From assembly GCA_965662725.1 (NCBI GenBank), contig CBFIIT010000004.1:1-64000 (forward strand): a stretch of 64,000 bases of DNA, given 5' to 3'. A program made the translations under genes and the position numbers. Source of the DNA: UBA8337 sp965662725. Its GTDB lineage: Bacteria; Pseudomonadota; Alphaproteobacteria; RS24. The notes under the pieces are model-generated. The model was not told the origin of the DNA and made no database searches. It saw only the letters and a program-made list of their open reading frames with translations. Shown here one piece after another: positions 36,320 through 45,451 of the stretch; position 1 is the first letter of the stretch; each line of letters starts with the position of its first letter.

Positions 36320-39079
36320 TTAAGCCGGTGGCGCGAATTTGGTCAAATCAATGCCTTGAACGGCGGTTTGATATTCTTCCAAAGTCGGCGTGCGACCCAA
36401 AATGGTCGACAGCACGACAACCGGTGTCGAGGCCAAAAGCGACTCACCGGATTTTTGGTCACTATCTTCCACCACACGGCCTTTAAACAGGCGCGTCGAC
36501 GTGGCCATAACCGTGTCACCCTTGGCCGCTTTTTCCTGATTGCCCATGCATAAATTACAGCCCGGGCGTTCCAGATAAAGCGTGTTTTCATATGTCGTGC
36601 GCGCTTCTTGCTTGGGCGCGGCATCATCAAACTCAAAGCCCGAATATTTTTGCAGCACGTCCCAATCGCCTTCTGCTTTTAACTCATCGACAATATTGTA
36701 AGTCGGCGGCGCGATTACCAAAGGCGCTTTAAAGCTGACGGAACCGTTTTCTTTTTCCAGATTGCGGAACATTTGCGCGACGATTTTCATATCGCCCTTA
36801 TGCACCATGCACGAGCCGACAAAGCCCAAATCGACTTTTTTCTCAGCCCGATAATATGAAATCGGACGAATGGTATCATGCGTATAGCGTTTGGAAATAT
36901 CGGCATTTTCGACATCCGGGTCGGCAATCATCGGCTCGTTAATCACGTCCAAATCAACCACCACTTCGGCGAAATAATCGGCACTCGCATCCGGCATCAG
37001 CGCCGGCTTTTCGCCCGATTTAATTTCCTCAATGCGCTTATCGGCAATATCGATGAGCCCTTGCAGCATATGCGCGGCATTATCCATGCCTTTATCAATC
37101 ATGATTTGAATGCGCGCTTTGGCAATTTCCAGAGAGCCGATCAATGTCTCATCATTGGAAATACAGATAGAGGCTTTCGCCTTCATCTCCGCTGTCCAAT
37201 CAGTAAAGGTAAAGGCTTGGTCAGCCAAAAGCGTGCCAATATGCACTTCAATGACGCGGCCTTGGAATACATTATCACCGAACTGGTCAAGCATTTGCGC
37301 TTGCGTGGCATGCACCACATCGCGGAAATCCATATAATCGGCCATTTGCCCTTTAAAGGTCACTTTCACCGATTCCGGTATCGGCATGGTCGCCTCGCCG
37401 GTCGCCAAAGCCAAAGCCACTGTGCCGCTATCGGCACCGAAAGCGACCCCTTTTGACATGCGTGTATGGCTGTCACCGCCGATAATAATCGCGCGGTCAT
37501 CCACGGTAATATCATTCAACACTTTATGAATGACATCCGTCATGGCGTGATATTCATCTTTCGGGTCGCGCGCGGTAATCAGGCCGAACTTATTCATAAA
37601 GGCCATTAGACGCGGCGTATTGGCTTGCGCTTTTACATCCCAAACCGAAGCCGTATGGCAGCCCGATTGATAAGCCCCGTCAACCGTCGGCGATAAAACC
37701 GTCGCTGCCATCGCTTCCAATTCTTGCGAGGTCATCAGACCGGTCGTGTCTTGCGAGCCGACAATATTGACTTTAACACGCACATCAGAGCCGGCATGCA
37801 AAGGCGCATCAGAACTGCGGCCCAGCGCATTGGCATTAAAAATTTTCTCAACCGCGGTCAGGCCTTGCCCGTCATGTGAGATTTCTTTTGACGGCGCAAA
37901 AACCGATTTCAATTCGACGCCCAAAGTTTCGCAAGCAAAGCTTTGCAGTTTTTTACCGAAGACAATCGCGTAAGAACCACCGGCTTTCATAAATTCGATT
38001 TTTTGCGGCGTGAAACTGTCATCCAAATCAACCAGCTCTTCGCTACCATCATCGCTATAGAGTTTTTTCTTCGCCGTATTAATCGTCAACACGGTTCCGG
38101 TTTCGACAGAATATTTCTGCTCCAAAATCGCATTGCCGTCATTATTCAAAAGCGGCTTGCCATCATCGCCGATTTTCTTCACCCAGTTTTTCAAATCGAC
38201 ACCAATGCCACCGGTGACCCCGACTGTGGTCAGGAAAATCGGTGAGATGCCGTTTGTGCCGGCCACAATCGGCGCAATATTGACAAACGGCACATAGGGG
38301 CTGGCTTGTTTGCCGGTCCATAAGGCGACATTATTGACGCCGGACATGCGCGATGAGCCGACGCCCATTGTGCCTTTTTCGGCAATCAGCATGACGCGTT
38401 TATCAGGATGCTTGAGTTTCAGCGCTTCAATTTCTTTTTGCGCCGCTTCGGAAATCATGCATTTGCCGTGCAATTCGCGGTCAGAGCGCGAATGCGCCTG
38501 ATTGCCCGGCGAGAGAAGGTCGGTCGAAATATCACCTTCCGCGGCGATATAAGTGACCACTTTAATTTCTTCTTCAATCTCCGGTAATTTGGTGAAGAAC
38601 TCAGCCGCCGCATAGCTTTCGAGAATGTCTTTGGCGACCGCATTGCCGGCATCATAAGCCGCTTTCAACCGATCAGTGTCGGCGTCATACAGGAATACTT
38701 GTGATTTCAGCACATTGGCCGCTTGCGCTGCCTTATCGGCATCATCACCCAAAGCAATGTCCAGCAGCACTTCAACAGAGGGGCCGCCTTTCATATGCGA
38801 CAGCAATTCGAAAGCAAAGCTTGGTGAAATTTCTTCCAGCTGCGCCGCGCCCAAAATAATCTTTTTCAAAAATTGCGCTTTCGCACCGGCTGCCGAGGTG
38901 GTGCCGGGCAAACTATTGTAAATGAAATGCTGCAGCGAGGCGTCACGATGCGGGTTTGCCGTATCTTCAATCTGCGCAATAATTTCATTCAGCAAAGCTG
39001 CATCATCGATCGGCTTGGCGTGCAAGCCCTCGGATTTGCGGCGTTCAATTTCCTCAAGATAAGCGTCATATAGGCTCAT
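36320..39079 (-). CDS. acnB: Aconitate hydratase B, long form (bifunctional with 2-methylisocitrate dehydratase)
   Basis: A 919-residue AcnB converting citrate to isocitrate. The domain order is that of AcnB: an N-terminal HEAT-like domain, then the swivel domain (GVGSSRMSGVNN), then the three aconitase domains. Cluster ligands are C757 in VGSCMVHKGD and C841/C844 in CNLCMGN; GGDSHTR is also present. The spacing of about 84 residues between the first and second ligand exceeds the 59 of E. coli AcnB (865 residues). The whole protein recalls the long AcnB of Flavobacteriia. In most alphaproteobacteria AcnA occupies this place before ccmA. Confidence 0.95.
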   Translation of the reverse strand: MSLYDAYLEEIERRKSEGLHAKPIDDAALLNEIIAQIEDTANPHRDASLQHFIYNSLPGTTSAAGAKAQFLKKIILGAAQLEEISPSFAFELLSHMKGGPSVEVLLDIALGDDADKAAQAANVLKSQVFLYDADTDRLKAAYDAGNAVAKDILESYAAAEFFTKLPEIEEEIKVVTYIAAEGDISTDLLSPGNQAHSRSDRELHGKCMISEAAQKEIEALKLKHPDKRVMLIAEKGTMGVGSSRMSGVNNVALWTGKQASPYVPFVNIAPIVAGTNGISPIFLTTVGVTGGIGVDLKNWVKKIGDDGKPLLNNDGNAILEQKYSVETGTVLTINTAKKKLYSDDGSEELVDLDDSFTPQKIEFMKAGGSYAIVFGKKLQSFACETLGVELKSVFAPSKEISHDGQGLTAVEKIFNANALGRSSDAPLHAGSDVRVKVNIVGSQDTTGLMTSQELEAMAATVLSPTVDGAYQSGCHTASVWDVKAQANTPRLMAFMNKFGLITARDPKDEYHAMTDVIHKVLNDITVDDRAIIIGGDSHTRMSKGVAFGADSGTVALALATGEATMPIPESVKVTFKGQMADYMDFRDVVHATQAQMLDQFGDNVFQGRVIEVHIGTLLADQAFTFTDWTAEMKAKASICISNDETLIGSLEIAKARIQIMIDKGMDNAAHMLQGLIDIADKRIEEIKSGEKPALMPDASADYFAEVVVDLDVINEPMIADPDVENADISKRYTHDTIRPISYYRAEKKVDLGFVGSCMVHKGDMKIVAQMFRNLEKENGSVSFKAPLVIAPPTYNIVDELKAEGDWDVLQKYSGFEFDDAAPKQEARTTYENTLYLERPGCNLCMGNQEKAAKGDTVMATSTRLFKGRVVEDSDQKSGESLLASTPVVVLSTILGRTPTLEEYQTAVQGIDLTKFAPPA

Positions 39080-39111
39080 ATCTGCCTCGTCTTTTTGAAT
39101 AGCGTTGCTTG

Positions 39112-39140
39112 CTCTTAACTGAGCGGTTTTAAGAAGTCAA
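39112..39140 (-). promoter_or_regulatory. Candidate promoter of acnB-ccm transcript
   Basis: On the minus strand TTGACT (39140-39135), 17 bases, then TAAGAG (39117-39112), about 33 bases ahead of the acnB ATG. The -35 is close to consensus, the -10 weaker. Found by eye. Confidence 0.4.
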
Positions 39141-39153
39141 TCAGCCGCCCACC

Positions 39154-40179
39154 CTAGCGCTGAAAGTCATTTTTCGATGCCAGCAATATCGGCGTACGCT
39201 CGGCTGCAAAGCGCAAGGCCCAGCCGTTAAAACGGGCATTTATCGCTGCCGCTTTGGCCTTCACCTCGGCGCTGGCCGTGGCATCGGCTTTTGCCGAGAT
39301 GCGCGACCAGATCACCGTCGCCGCGCCGACATTTTCATACATTAGGCTTAACCCGTCATCATAGCTTAAGGTAAAAGGCCGCGCCGTGTCGAAATTAATC
39401 GTTTCCGCTTTTGTCACATCATCAGGGCGCAAAGCGGCAAAGCCTTGCAACCAGCGTGGTGCACCGGGCATGGACCAACTATCAGACGAAGCGACACCGA
39501 CACGCACGGCTTTAAACGCGCCGCCACCCTTGCCAATCGCAATTTCACGCAAAAGCGGCACCTCATGGCGCGGCAAAAACGGATCAATCCACGCAGCCGC
39601 CTCCGGATTGCGCGGCACCCGTCCCAAAGCCAACCAGCTTTGATTGCTGTCTTCCAAGCGCACATAAAAGCGTGATTTCTCAACTCCCAAATTATCAACT
39701 TTTTGCACCGCTTCGGCTTCGCTGGCTTGGTTTTTGCCAATCAGAATACGCACCATCTCGGCATCATTTTCACCACGCACATCAAAGCGAATGGCTTTGC
39801 CCAATTGCTCGGGTGCAATCAAACCCAAAGCGCGGTGCCAATCTGGCTGTGCCGTGCGCGCTTCCAAAATATCAATATCGGCCAGTGCCAAAAGCGTCTC
39901 CGTCACCAGCTCATCATTAGCCGGATAATTCCAGCGCGCAGTTAATTGCCAGCCTTGTGCGCCGCGCGTAACACGGATGCCTTGCGTGCCCGATAAGCCG
40001 CGCCCATGGGTGATGGTCAATTGCCGCGCCGCATCTATATTCGCCGCATAGGCGGGCAGAAGTTTTTCAAATTGCGCGCTGCCGGAGACACGGCGTTCAT
40101 CCCAAAGGGCGGTGACGGCCAAAATAAGACTGGCCACGGTCACCAGAACCAAAGGGCGTAACAGGCGGCTTATGTCCAT
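39154..40179 (-). CDS. DUF4340 domain protein, accessory to Gld-like ABC transporter
   Basis: A 341-residue protein with one N-terminal transmembrane anchor (about 8-28) and a large predicted periplasmic part, including RLEDSNQSWLALGRVPRN-like sequence typical of DUF4340. It is the last gene of a four-gene unit (ATPase, permease, GldG-like, DUF4340), overlapping the GldG-like gene by one base. Function unknown; DUF4340 proteins regularly accompany GldG-like proteins. The N-terminal signal-anchor suggests it works on the outer face of the inner membrane. Confidence 0.82.
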   Translation of the reverse strand: MDISRLLRPLVLVTVASLILAVTALWDERRVSGSAQFEKLLPAYAANIDAARQLTITHGRGLSGTQGIRVTRGAQGWQLTARWNYPANDELVTETLLALADIDILEARTAQPDWHRALGLIAPEQLGKAIRFDVRGENDAEMVRILIGKNQASEAEAVQKVDNLGVEKSRFYVRLEDSNQSWLALGRVPRNPEAAAWIDPFLPRHEVPLLREIAIGKGGGAFKAVRVGVASSDSWSMPGAPRWLQGFAALRPDDVTKAETINFDTARPFTLSYDDGLSLMYENVGAATVIWSRISAKADATASAEVKAKAAAINARFNGWALRFAAERTPILLASKNDFQR

Positions 40180-42122
40180 TACACACCTCCCGCTTCGCTT
40201 TGATTTTCAACAATCAAGCCACCGGCTTTTTGTGTCGCCAGACGCTTGCGCCTTTGTCGCCAGGTCAATAGTAGCGCCAAAGCCGCAACCAAAATCGGCA
40301 TGATAATAATATTGGCCCAAGTGAGGCGGCTTTCGAGGCTCTCAATATCGCGGCGCAAATCGCCCTGCACGCGGCGCAAGGCTTTTCGTGCCGCCAATAA
40401 TTCACTGCGATAGCTGGCCGCCGCTGCATCCGCCTCCGCCAATTGCGCACCGCTTTGCTCCAACCGGTCCAGTTCCGCTTGCGCGGTTTCAATGCGCGCC
40501 ACCAGATTTTGCTGCTCGGCCAAATATGCCGCTTCAGCAGTCCGGCGCAAATCCTCAATACGGGTGAAAGGCCGCGCCGCTTTTTCGCGCCCTCGCAGCG
40601 AGATCAAATCATTTGAGCCCATCAGATTTTCAACCGCATTGAGCAAAAACTTTCCATTATCGGCAATCGGCACGCCAAAACGCTGGCCCAAATAATTTTG
40701 TTCCGACACCCAAAACCGATCGTCAAAAAAATCACTATCGGCAAACACCACCAAATTGGCGGCGTCGCTGGTCGCCAGATGATCCTCAGCTTTCGCCCTC
40801 TCGCCCTTATCATTGGCCGCATCGGGCGGGCCATCGGCAAAGGCCGAGCGCAGCGGGCCGGATAGTCGCGCAGCAATCACATAGGCCTCATCACCGGCGA
40901 CAAAGCGGTTTTGCAATGCATCGGGGGTCGGCGCGCGCAACACAAAATCACGGCTCATCACACCGGCATCATCAGATGAAGTAACCAATGGAACAAAATT
41001 TGTTGTTGCCTCTTCAAGCGGTTTCAACACACCGACTGTGCCGATATTCAACCGGTCAATATTGCCGGTAATCGGGTCATCGGCGTTCATTTCTTCCGGC
41101 CCCAAACCCATCCATAAAATATAATCGGTCAACGCGCGGCGCGCATCGCGACCGGCGGCAACGCGCTGAGCGCGTTTGCGGTCCGCCAAAATCACATCAT
41201 CGCGCATGGTGACACCCCAAGCACCCATCAGACGCGGCAAATTTGATTGCTCGCTATAGCCTTTCAAAGGCTGGCCGTTTGGCCCGGCCGTCAGGCTGAC
41301 TTCCGATTGTGGGTCGATAAAGGCAATCACCCGCCCGCCGCGCATAATGAATTGGTCAATCGCATAGGCCTGCACGTCGCTGAGCGGACGCGGATGGGCG
41401 AGCAAAAGCACATCGATTTTATTGGGAATTTTAACCGCTTGCGGGACAATAAACTCAACCTCAAAACGGTCAGCCAATTCGGCATAAATCAAAAATGGCT
41501 GCGACTGGCCGCGCATCGCCGCCATAATGCCACCGGCGCCGGTATCCAATGGCAAATTGGAAATAATACCGAGCACCGGTTTTTCCGGCTGCGCCAAATT
41601 ATGAATGAGGCGGGCCAAATCATATTCCAAATATTGCTGCCGCTCCGTGGCAAAAAACGGAATAATCTCGACATTATCAACCAGATTAGTGCCGACCAAA
41701 CCGAAATAAACCACCTCACCCTCGGCAATCGGGCGCGCCACCAAACCTTGCGCTACGGCGCGGTCTTCGGCTTCAGAAAATGGCTGCGGGTCAATAATTT
41801 CCAAGTCCACAAGCCCGCGCGCCGCCAAGGTAATTTCTTCCAACATATCGCGCACGCGTTGCGCCTCAACGCGCAAGCCCGGCTGCTCGGAGGCAATGCT
41901 TTGCGAATAATAAAACTTCAACCGCACCGGCTCTTGGAGGCCGCGCAAAATATTTCGCGTGCCGTCGCTGAGCGTAAACAGCCCGCTTTCAGTTAAATCC
42001 AACCGCGCATTTCTGAGCGTCAGATTGGCAAATAAATTGACGCTGATGAAAATAATCGCCAGCAAAACCAAACCGACCGCATGCGGGCGGCGTGAAAAAT
42101 AATGACGCAGCTTTTCAACCAT
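40179..42122 (-). CDS. GldG-family ABC transporter auxiliary protein
   Basis: A 647-residue membrane protein of the GldG type: one N-terminal transmembrane segment (about 15-33), a large periplasmic region with LARLIHNLAQPEKPVLGIIS and a PRPLSDVQAYAIDQF stretch like the ABC-associated GldG/intraflagellar-transport-52-like fold, then a coiled coil of about 60 residues (530-595) and a C-terminal transmembrane helix (about 605-622). In Bacteroidetes GldG acts in gliding; in proteobacteria its cargo is unknown. It lies between the permease and DUF4340 genes. Confidence 0.85.
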   Translation of the reverse strand: MVEKLRHYFSRRPHAVGLVLLAIIFISVNLFANLTLRNARLDLTESGLFTLSDGTRNILRGLQEPVRLKFYYSQSIASEQPGLRVEAQRVRDMLEEITLAARGLVDLEIIDPQPFSEAEDRAVAQGLVARPIAEGEVVYFGLVGTNLVDNVEIIPFFATERQQYLEYDLARLIHNLAQPEKPVLGIISNLPLDTGAGGIMAAMRGQSQPFLIYAELADRFEVEFIVPQAVKIPNKIDVLLLAHPRPLSDVQAYAIDQFIMRGGRVIAFIDPQSEVSLTAGPNGQPLKGYSEQSNLPRLMGAWGVTMRDDVILADRKRAQRVAAGRDARRALTDYILWMGLGPEEMNADDPITGNIDRLNIGTVGVLKPLEEATTNFVPLVTSSDDAGVMSRDFVLRAPTPDALQNRFVAGDEAYVIAARLSGPLRSAFADGPPDAANDKGERAKAEDHLATSDAANLVVFADSDFFDDRFWVSEQNYLGQRFGVPIADNGKFLLNAVENLMGSNDLISLRGREKAARPFTRIEDLRRTAEAAYLAEQQNLVARIETAQAELDRLEQSGAQLAEADAAAASYRSELLAARKALRRVQGDLRRDIESLESRLTWANIIIMPILVAALALLLTWRQRRKRLATQKAGGLIVENQSEAGGV

Positions 42123-42131
42123 TACGCGCCC

Positions 42132-42887
42132 TCAGCTTTTTTCATGATCCACGACAATCATCGTAGCGGTTAAAAACACGCCGATGAGGCTGGCGAAAAA
42201 CATCACATCGCGCAAGTCAATCACCCCGCCGGTAATGGCACGAAAATGTGTCAGCAAAGAAAAACCGGCCAAGGTTTCAATCAAAGCTTGCGGCGCCCAG
42301 CCTTCAAATAATTCCAATGCCAAAGGCGCGCCCGAAACAGTGAATAAAAAACACACCACGACCGAGATAACAAAAGCGATGACTTGATTGCGGGTCAGCG
42401 CAGACAGGCATGAACCAATGGCCAAATAGCCGCCGGCCAGCATTAAAGAGCCGATATAAGAGGCCAGAATAACGCCATTATCCGGCTGGCCCAAAAAATT
42501 GACTGTCAGCCAAATCGGAAAAGTCAAGGTCAAGGCGAGCGCGGCAAACCCCCAAGCGGCGCAAAACTTGCCCAAAACAATGGCCGATAAAGGCACCGGC
42601 AAGGTGAGCAATAATTCAATAGAGCCATTGCGTCTTTCCTCGGCCCAAAGCCGCATGGAAATGGCCGGCAGAAAAAACAGATATAGCCAAGGATGAAACA
42701 TGAAAAAGCTGGTCAAGTCAGCCTGTCCCATAGCGAAATAAGCGCCCAGATAAAACGTCGCCAAACCATTGGCCAGAAGAAACACAATGATGAAAACAAA
42801 GGCCAAAGGGGTGGCGAAATAGCCGGCAAATTCGCGCCGCGTAATGGCGATAAAACTGTGCAGCAGGTTTGGCGGGTTCATATCCAT
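42132..42887 (-). CDS. ABC transporter permease, GldF-like
   Basis: A 251-residue permease with six predicted transmembrane segments of the ABC-2 type. The N-terminal FIAITRREFAGYFATPLA and the cytoplasmic RLWAEERRNGSIELLLTLP are hallmarks of the GldF/NosY-like group. It overlaps the ATPase gene by one base and is followed 9 bases later by the GldG-like gene, so ATPase and permease are made together. Confidence 0.88.
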   Translation of the reverse strand: MDMNPPNLLHSFIAITRREFAGYFATPLAFVFIIVFLLANGLATFYLGAYFAMGQADLTSFFMFHPWLYLFFLPAISMRLWAEERRNGSIELLLTLPVPLSAIVLGKFCAAWGFAALALTLTFPIWLTVNFLGQPDNGVILASYIGSLMLAGGYLAIGSCLSALTRNQVIAFVISVVVCFLFTVSGAPLALELFEGWAPQALIETLAGFSLLTHFRAITGGVIDLRDVMFFASLIGVFLTATMIVVDHEKS

Positions 42888-43858
42888 TAGCCATTTACCT
42901 GTAATTTTTCAGCCGCCGGACGCTGCTTGCCGGTCAGCGCGCCAAACACATCATCCAAGCGGCCTGTCTCCAAAGCCAAGGCGCGCGGGGCCAATCCGGC
43001 CGCGCCAATCGCGGCGCGCATGGCGGCCAGCAAATTGGCCGGCGCTTCGCCCTTGGCGGCAAATACATGCAACGTGCTCTCGCTGCCGCGTGTCACCAAT
43101 TCAGCTTCACCATGCGGGACTTTTTTCAAACAAGCCTCCAGCGCCGGTAAATCTTGCGCGTCAAACACCACCGTCACCGCACCGGCGAAACGCGATTTTC
43201 CGGCCAGCTCGCCGGGCGTACCCTCGGCCACAATTTGTCCACGATCGATAATCATCGCAGCACTGCAAATCGCTTCCACTTCTTCCAAAATATGGGTGGA
43301 AATAATAATCGCTTTATCTTCAGCCATTTCTTCAATCGCTTGGCGCACTTGAAATTTCTGGTTCGGGTCAAGCCCGTCTGTCGGCTCATCCATCACCAAA
43401 ACGGCCGGGTCATGGACAATCGCTTGCGCCAGACCGACACGACGGCGATAGCCTTTCGATAAAGTATCAATCGGCTGGTCCAGCACGCCGTGCAATTCAG
43501 TCATACCAATGGCGCGGGTTTCAGCTGCCCGCGCCGCTGCTTTATCAAGCCCACGAATGCGGGTGATGAATTGTAAGAACTGCCGCGGCGTCATATCCGG
43601 CCAAGCCGGTGCGCCCTCCGGTAAATAACCGAAATGGCGCTGTGCGGCCAACATATCATCGCAAATATCGCAACCCATAATCCGCGCCGTGCCGGAACTG
43701 GGGCGCAAAAAACCGGTAATCATTTTCATCGTGGTCGATTTACCCGCGCCATTAGGACCCAAAAAGCCCATCACTTGTCCGCGCGTTACGGCAAATGACA
43801 AATCGGCAACGGCGGTAAAGTCGCCGAATTTTTTTACCAGATTTTCGGTTTCAATCAT
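42887..43858 (-). CDS. ABC transporter ATP-binding protein, GldA-like
   Basis: A 323-residue ABC ATPase. Walker A GPNGAGKST (34-42), signature LSKGYRRRVGLAQ, Walker B VLVMDEPTDGLDP and the switch histidine in ISTHILEEVE are visible. The C-terminal 90 residues form an extra domain usual in this subfamily. It starts a four-gene unit with GldF-, GldG- and DUF4340-like proteins; direction of transport and cargo are unknown. Confidence 0.9.
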   Translation of the reverse strand: MIETENLVKKFGDFTAVADLSFAVTRGQVMGFLGPNGAGKSTTMKMITGFLRPSSGTARIMGCDICDDMLAAQRHFGYLPEGAPAWPDMTPRQFLQFITRIRGLDKAAARAAETRAIGMTELHGVLDQPIDTLSKGYRRRVGLAQAIVHDPAVLVMDEPTDGLDPNQKFQVRQAIEEMAEDKAIIISTHILEEVEAICSAAMIIDRGQIVAEGTPGELAGKSRFAGAVTVVFDAQDLPALEACLKKVPHGEAELVTRGSESTLHVFAAKGEAPANLLAAMRAAIGAAGLAPRALALETGRLDDVFGALTGKQRPAAEKLQVNG

Positions 43859-43980
43859 GATTTCTCTTTCTGACCCTACACTTACGCAAACATGGCGCGG
43901 CTGGCAATGCGGTTTTATCGCCCGACCGGCGGAAACCGAACCGCCAATCAGGGTGCGTATCTGGGGAGGAGGAGAGGAAT

Positions 43981-44079
43981 ATGCCCGGCGCGCCTAACAT
44001 TGGGAGGAGAAACAAACGGCGCACCGGGCGGGGCTCACAAGCAGCCTTACTAGAGCGGTTGAATGAGACAACAGCGTGA
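43981..44079 (+). CDS. Possible small basic protein (32 residues) with strong ribosome binding site
   Basis: An ATG at 43981 is preceded by a purine-rich AGGAGGAGAGGAAT stretch, one of the strongest Shine-Dalgarno-like sites in the window. It opens a 32-codon frame ending TGA at 44077. The product would be basic in its first half (several Arg/Lys) with a helix-like end (ALLERLNETT). It lies between the divergent ABC transporter and DUF2794 genes. I recognise no family. It could be a leader peptide, a short protein, or chance. Confidence 0.3.
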   Translation: MPGAPNIGRRNKRRTGRGSQAALLERLNETTA

Positions 44080-44156
44080 CACAAATAAGGCCATTTAAAG
44101 GCAATTCTCGCGCTGCCAAAACTTGCAATCCGGCGGTGAAGCCGTCACGATAAGTG

Positions 44157-44534
44157 ATGAGCAAATCAAGGAAATCTTTGGTCATTATCGGCAATGCTTT
44201 TGAACGCGAAAGACAAGCCAAAGCGCGCGGACAAAAACGGGTAATGTGGACGCGCGAGGAGCTGGCTGATTTATTGAATGTTTATGGCCGCTTTGTAGCG
44301 GCCGGCCATTGGCGCGATTATGCGATTAATGACGGCCGCGAAGCGGCAGCTTTTTCCATATTCCGCCGCTCAAGCGAAGTACCACTGTTTCGCATTGACA
44401 AAATTCCCGCCTTACGCCGCAAGCAGGGGCAATATGTATTGCACGCCATGGATGGGCGGATCTTGCGCCGCGGTCATGATTTGCGCGCATTAATGCGGTT
44501 TTTTGACCGCAAAGCGCTGCATATTGTCGAATAA
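44157..44534 (+). CDS. DUF2794 family protein
   Basis: A 125-residue soluble protein of the alphaproteobacterial DUF2794 family. The core runs from REELADLLNVYGRFVAAG through WRDYAI, FSIFRRSSEVPLFRI and LRRGHDLRALMRFF, which are conserved in that family. No function is known. A GTG one codon upstream (44154) is an alternative start; neither has a strong ribosome binding site. It stands alone between divergent and convergent neighbours. Confidence 0.82.
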   Translation: MSKSRKSLVIIGNAFERERQAKARGQKRVMWTREELADLLNVYGRFVAAGHWRDYAINDGREAAAFSIFRRSSEVPLFRIDKIPALRRKQGQYVLHAMDGRILRRGHDLRALMRFFDRKALHIVE

Positions 44535-44560
44535 TTTTGTGAAAAAAAACAGCACTGCGC

Positions 44561-44596
44561 AAAAAAACGGCCCCGTAATCTTTTATCACGGAGCCG
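44561..44596 (-). terminator. Intrinsic terminator of the Bax-inhibitor-like gene
   Basis: A G+C-rich hairpin (44568-44596) with a loop centred on the A/T-rich TCTTTTAT is followed on the minus strand by seven U residues (44567-44561). It lies 25 bases after the gene's stop codon and may also serve the convergent DUF2794 gene weakly. Confidence 0.8.
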
Positions 44597-44621
44597 CTTA
44601 ATTTTTGCCGCATTGGCGGTT

Positions 44622-45335
44622 CTAATCGCGATTGCCCAAGAATTGCAGCAAGAACAAGAACATATTGATAAAGTCCAAATACAGGCGCAGCGCCCCCATA
44701 ATGGCTTTTTTCTCAGCAATTTCACGGCTGTCACCGGCGAAATAAATCCGCTTAATGTCTTGCGTGTCATAGGCAGTCAAACCGGCAAAGACCAGTACAC
44801 CAATCACCGAAATGACGAAATGCATGGCTGAGCTTTGCAGGAAGAAATTAACGATAGAGGCAAGAATAATACCGATAAGGCCCATAAACAAAAACGAGCC
44901 CATGCCGCTCAAATCGCGTTTGGTCGTATAGCCGTAAAGCGACAAGGCGCCGAAAGAAGCGGCGGTAATGAGAAAGGTCCGCACCACGGAAACGCCGGTA
45001 AAAGCCAGCAGCACATAGGACAGGGACAGGCCGGTTAGGGCAGCATAAATCCAGAAAGTGGTTTTTGCCGCGCTTTCGCTCATTTTGTGGAGCCGCGCCG
45101 ACAAGTATAAAACCATGCCAAGCGGGGCCAGAACGACCAGCCAAATCAACGGCGTTTGCGCCAGTGCAACATAAATGCCGGAAGCCGCGCCGATATAGGC
45201 GGTGATTGCTGTCGCCAGCAAGCCAAGGCCCATATAATTATAGACTTTGGTCATATAAATCCGCAGGCCTTCATCGACATATTGGCCGGCGGCGACAGAT
45301 TGAGTGGTTTGATCGGGTGCCCGATTGTCAGCCAT
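44622..45335 (-). CDS. Bax inhibitor-1/YccA family membrane protein
   Basis: A 237-residue protein with seven hydrophobic segments between about residues 32 and 235. The motif YVDEGLRIYMTKVYNYMG precedes the first helix, and the TAYDTQDIKRIY motif lies after the sixth, both typical of the BI-1 family. E. coli YccA binds the FtsH protease; other members act as pH-dependent calcium channels. Start ATG at 45335, with AAGGA seven bases before it; the GTG just upstream is less likely. Confidence 0.92.
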   Translation of the reverse strand: MADNRAPDQTTQSVAAGQYVDEGLRIYMTKVYNYMGLGLLATAITAYIGAASGIYVALAQTPLIWLVVLAPLGMVLYLSARLHKMSESAAKTTFWIYAALTGLSLSYVLLAFTGVSVVRTFLITAASFGALSLYGYTTKRDLSGMGSFLFMGLIGIILASIVNFFLQSSAMHFVISVIGVLVFAGLTAYDTQDIKRIYFAGDSREIAEKKAIMGALRLYLDFINMFLFLLQFLGNRD

Positions 45336-45370
45336 CACACAAATCCTTTTTAAATGGTTTCAACATTGCT

Positions 45371-45399
45371 TATATCAGCATAAATCGTGTCGATTTCAA
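45371..45399 (-). promoter_or_regulatory. Candidate promoter of the Bax-inhibitor-like gene
   Basis: TTGAAA (45399-45394), 17 bases, GATATA (45376-45371) on the minus strand, 36 bases ahead of the ATG. Recognised by eye; moderate match only. Confidence 0.3.
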
Positions 45400-45451
45400 G
45401 ACTGTTTCACGACAATATGCGCGAATTTCAGCATATTCCGATAACCGCGTC

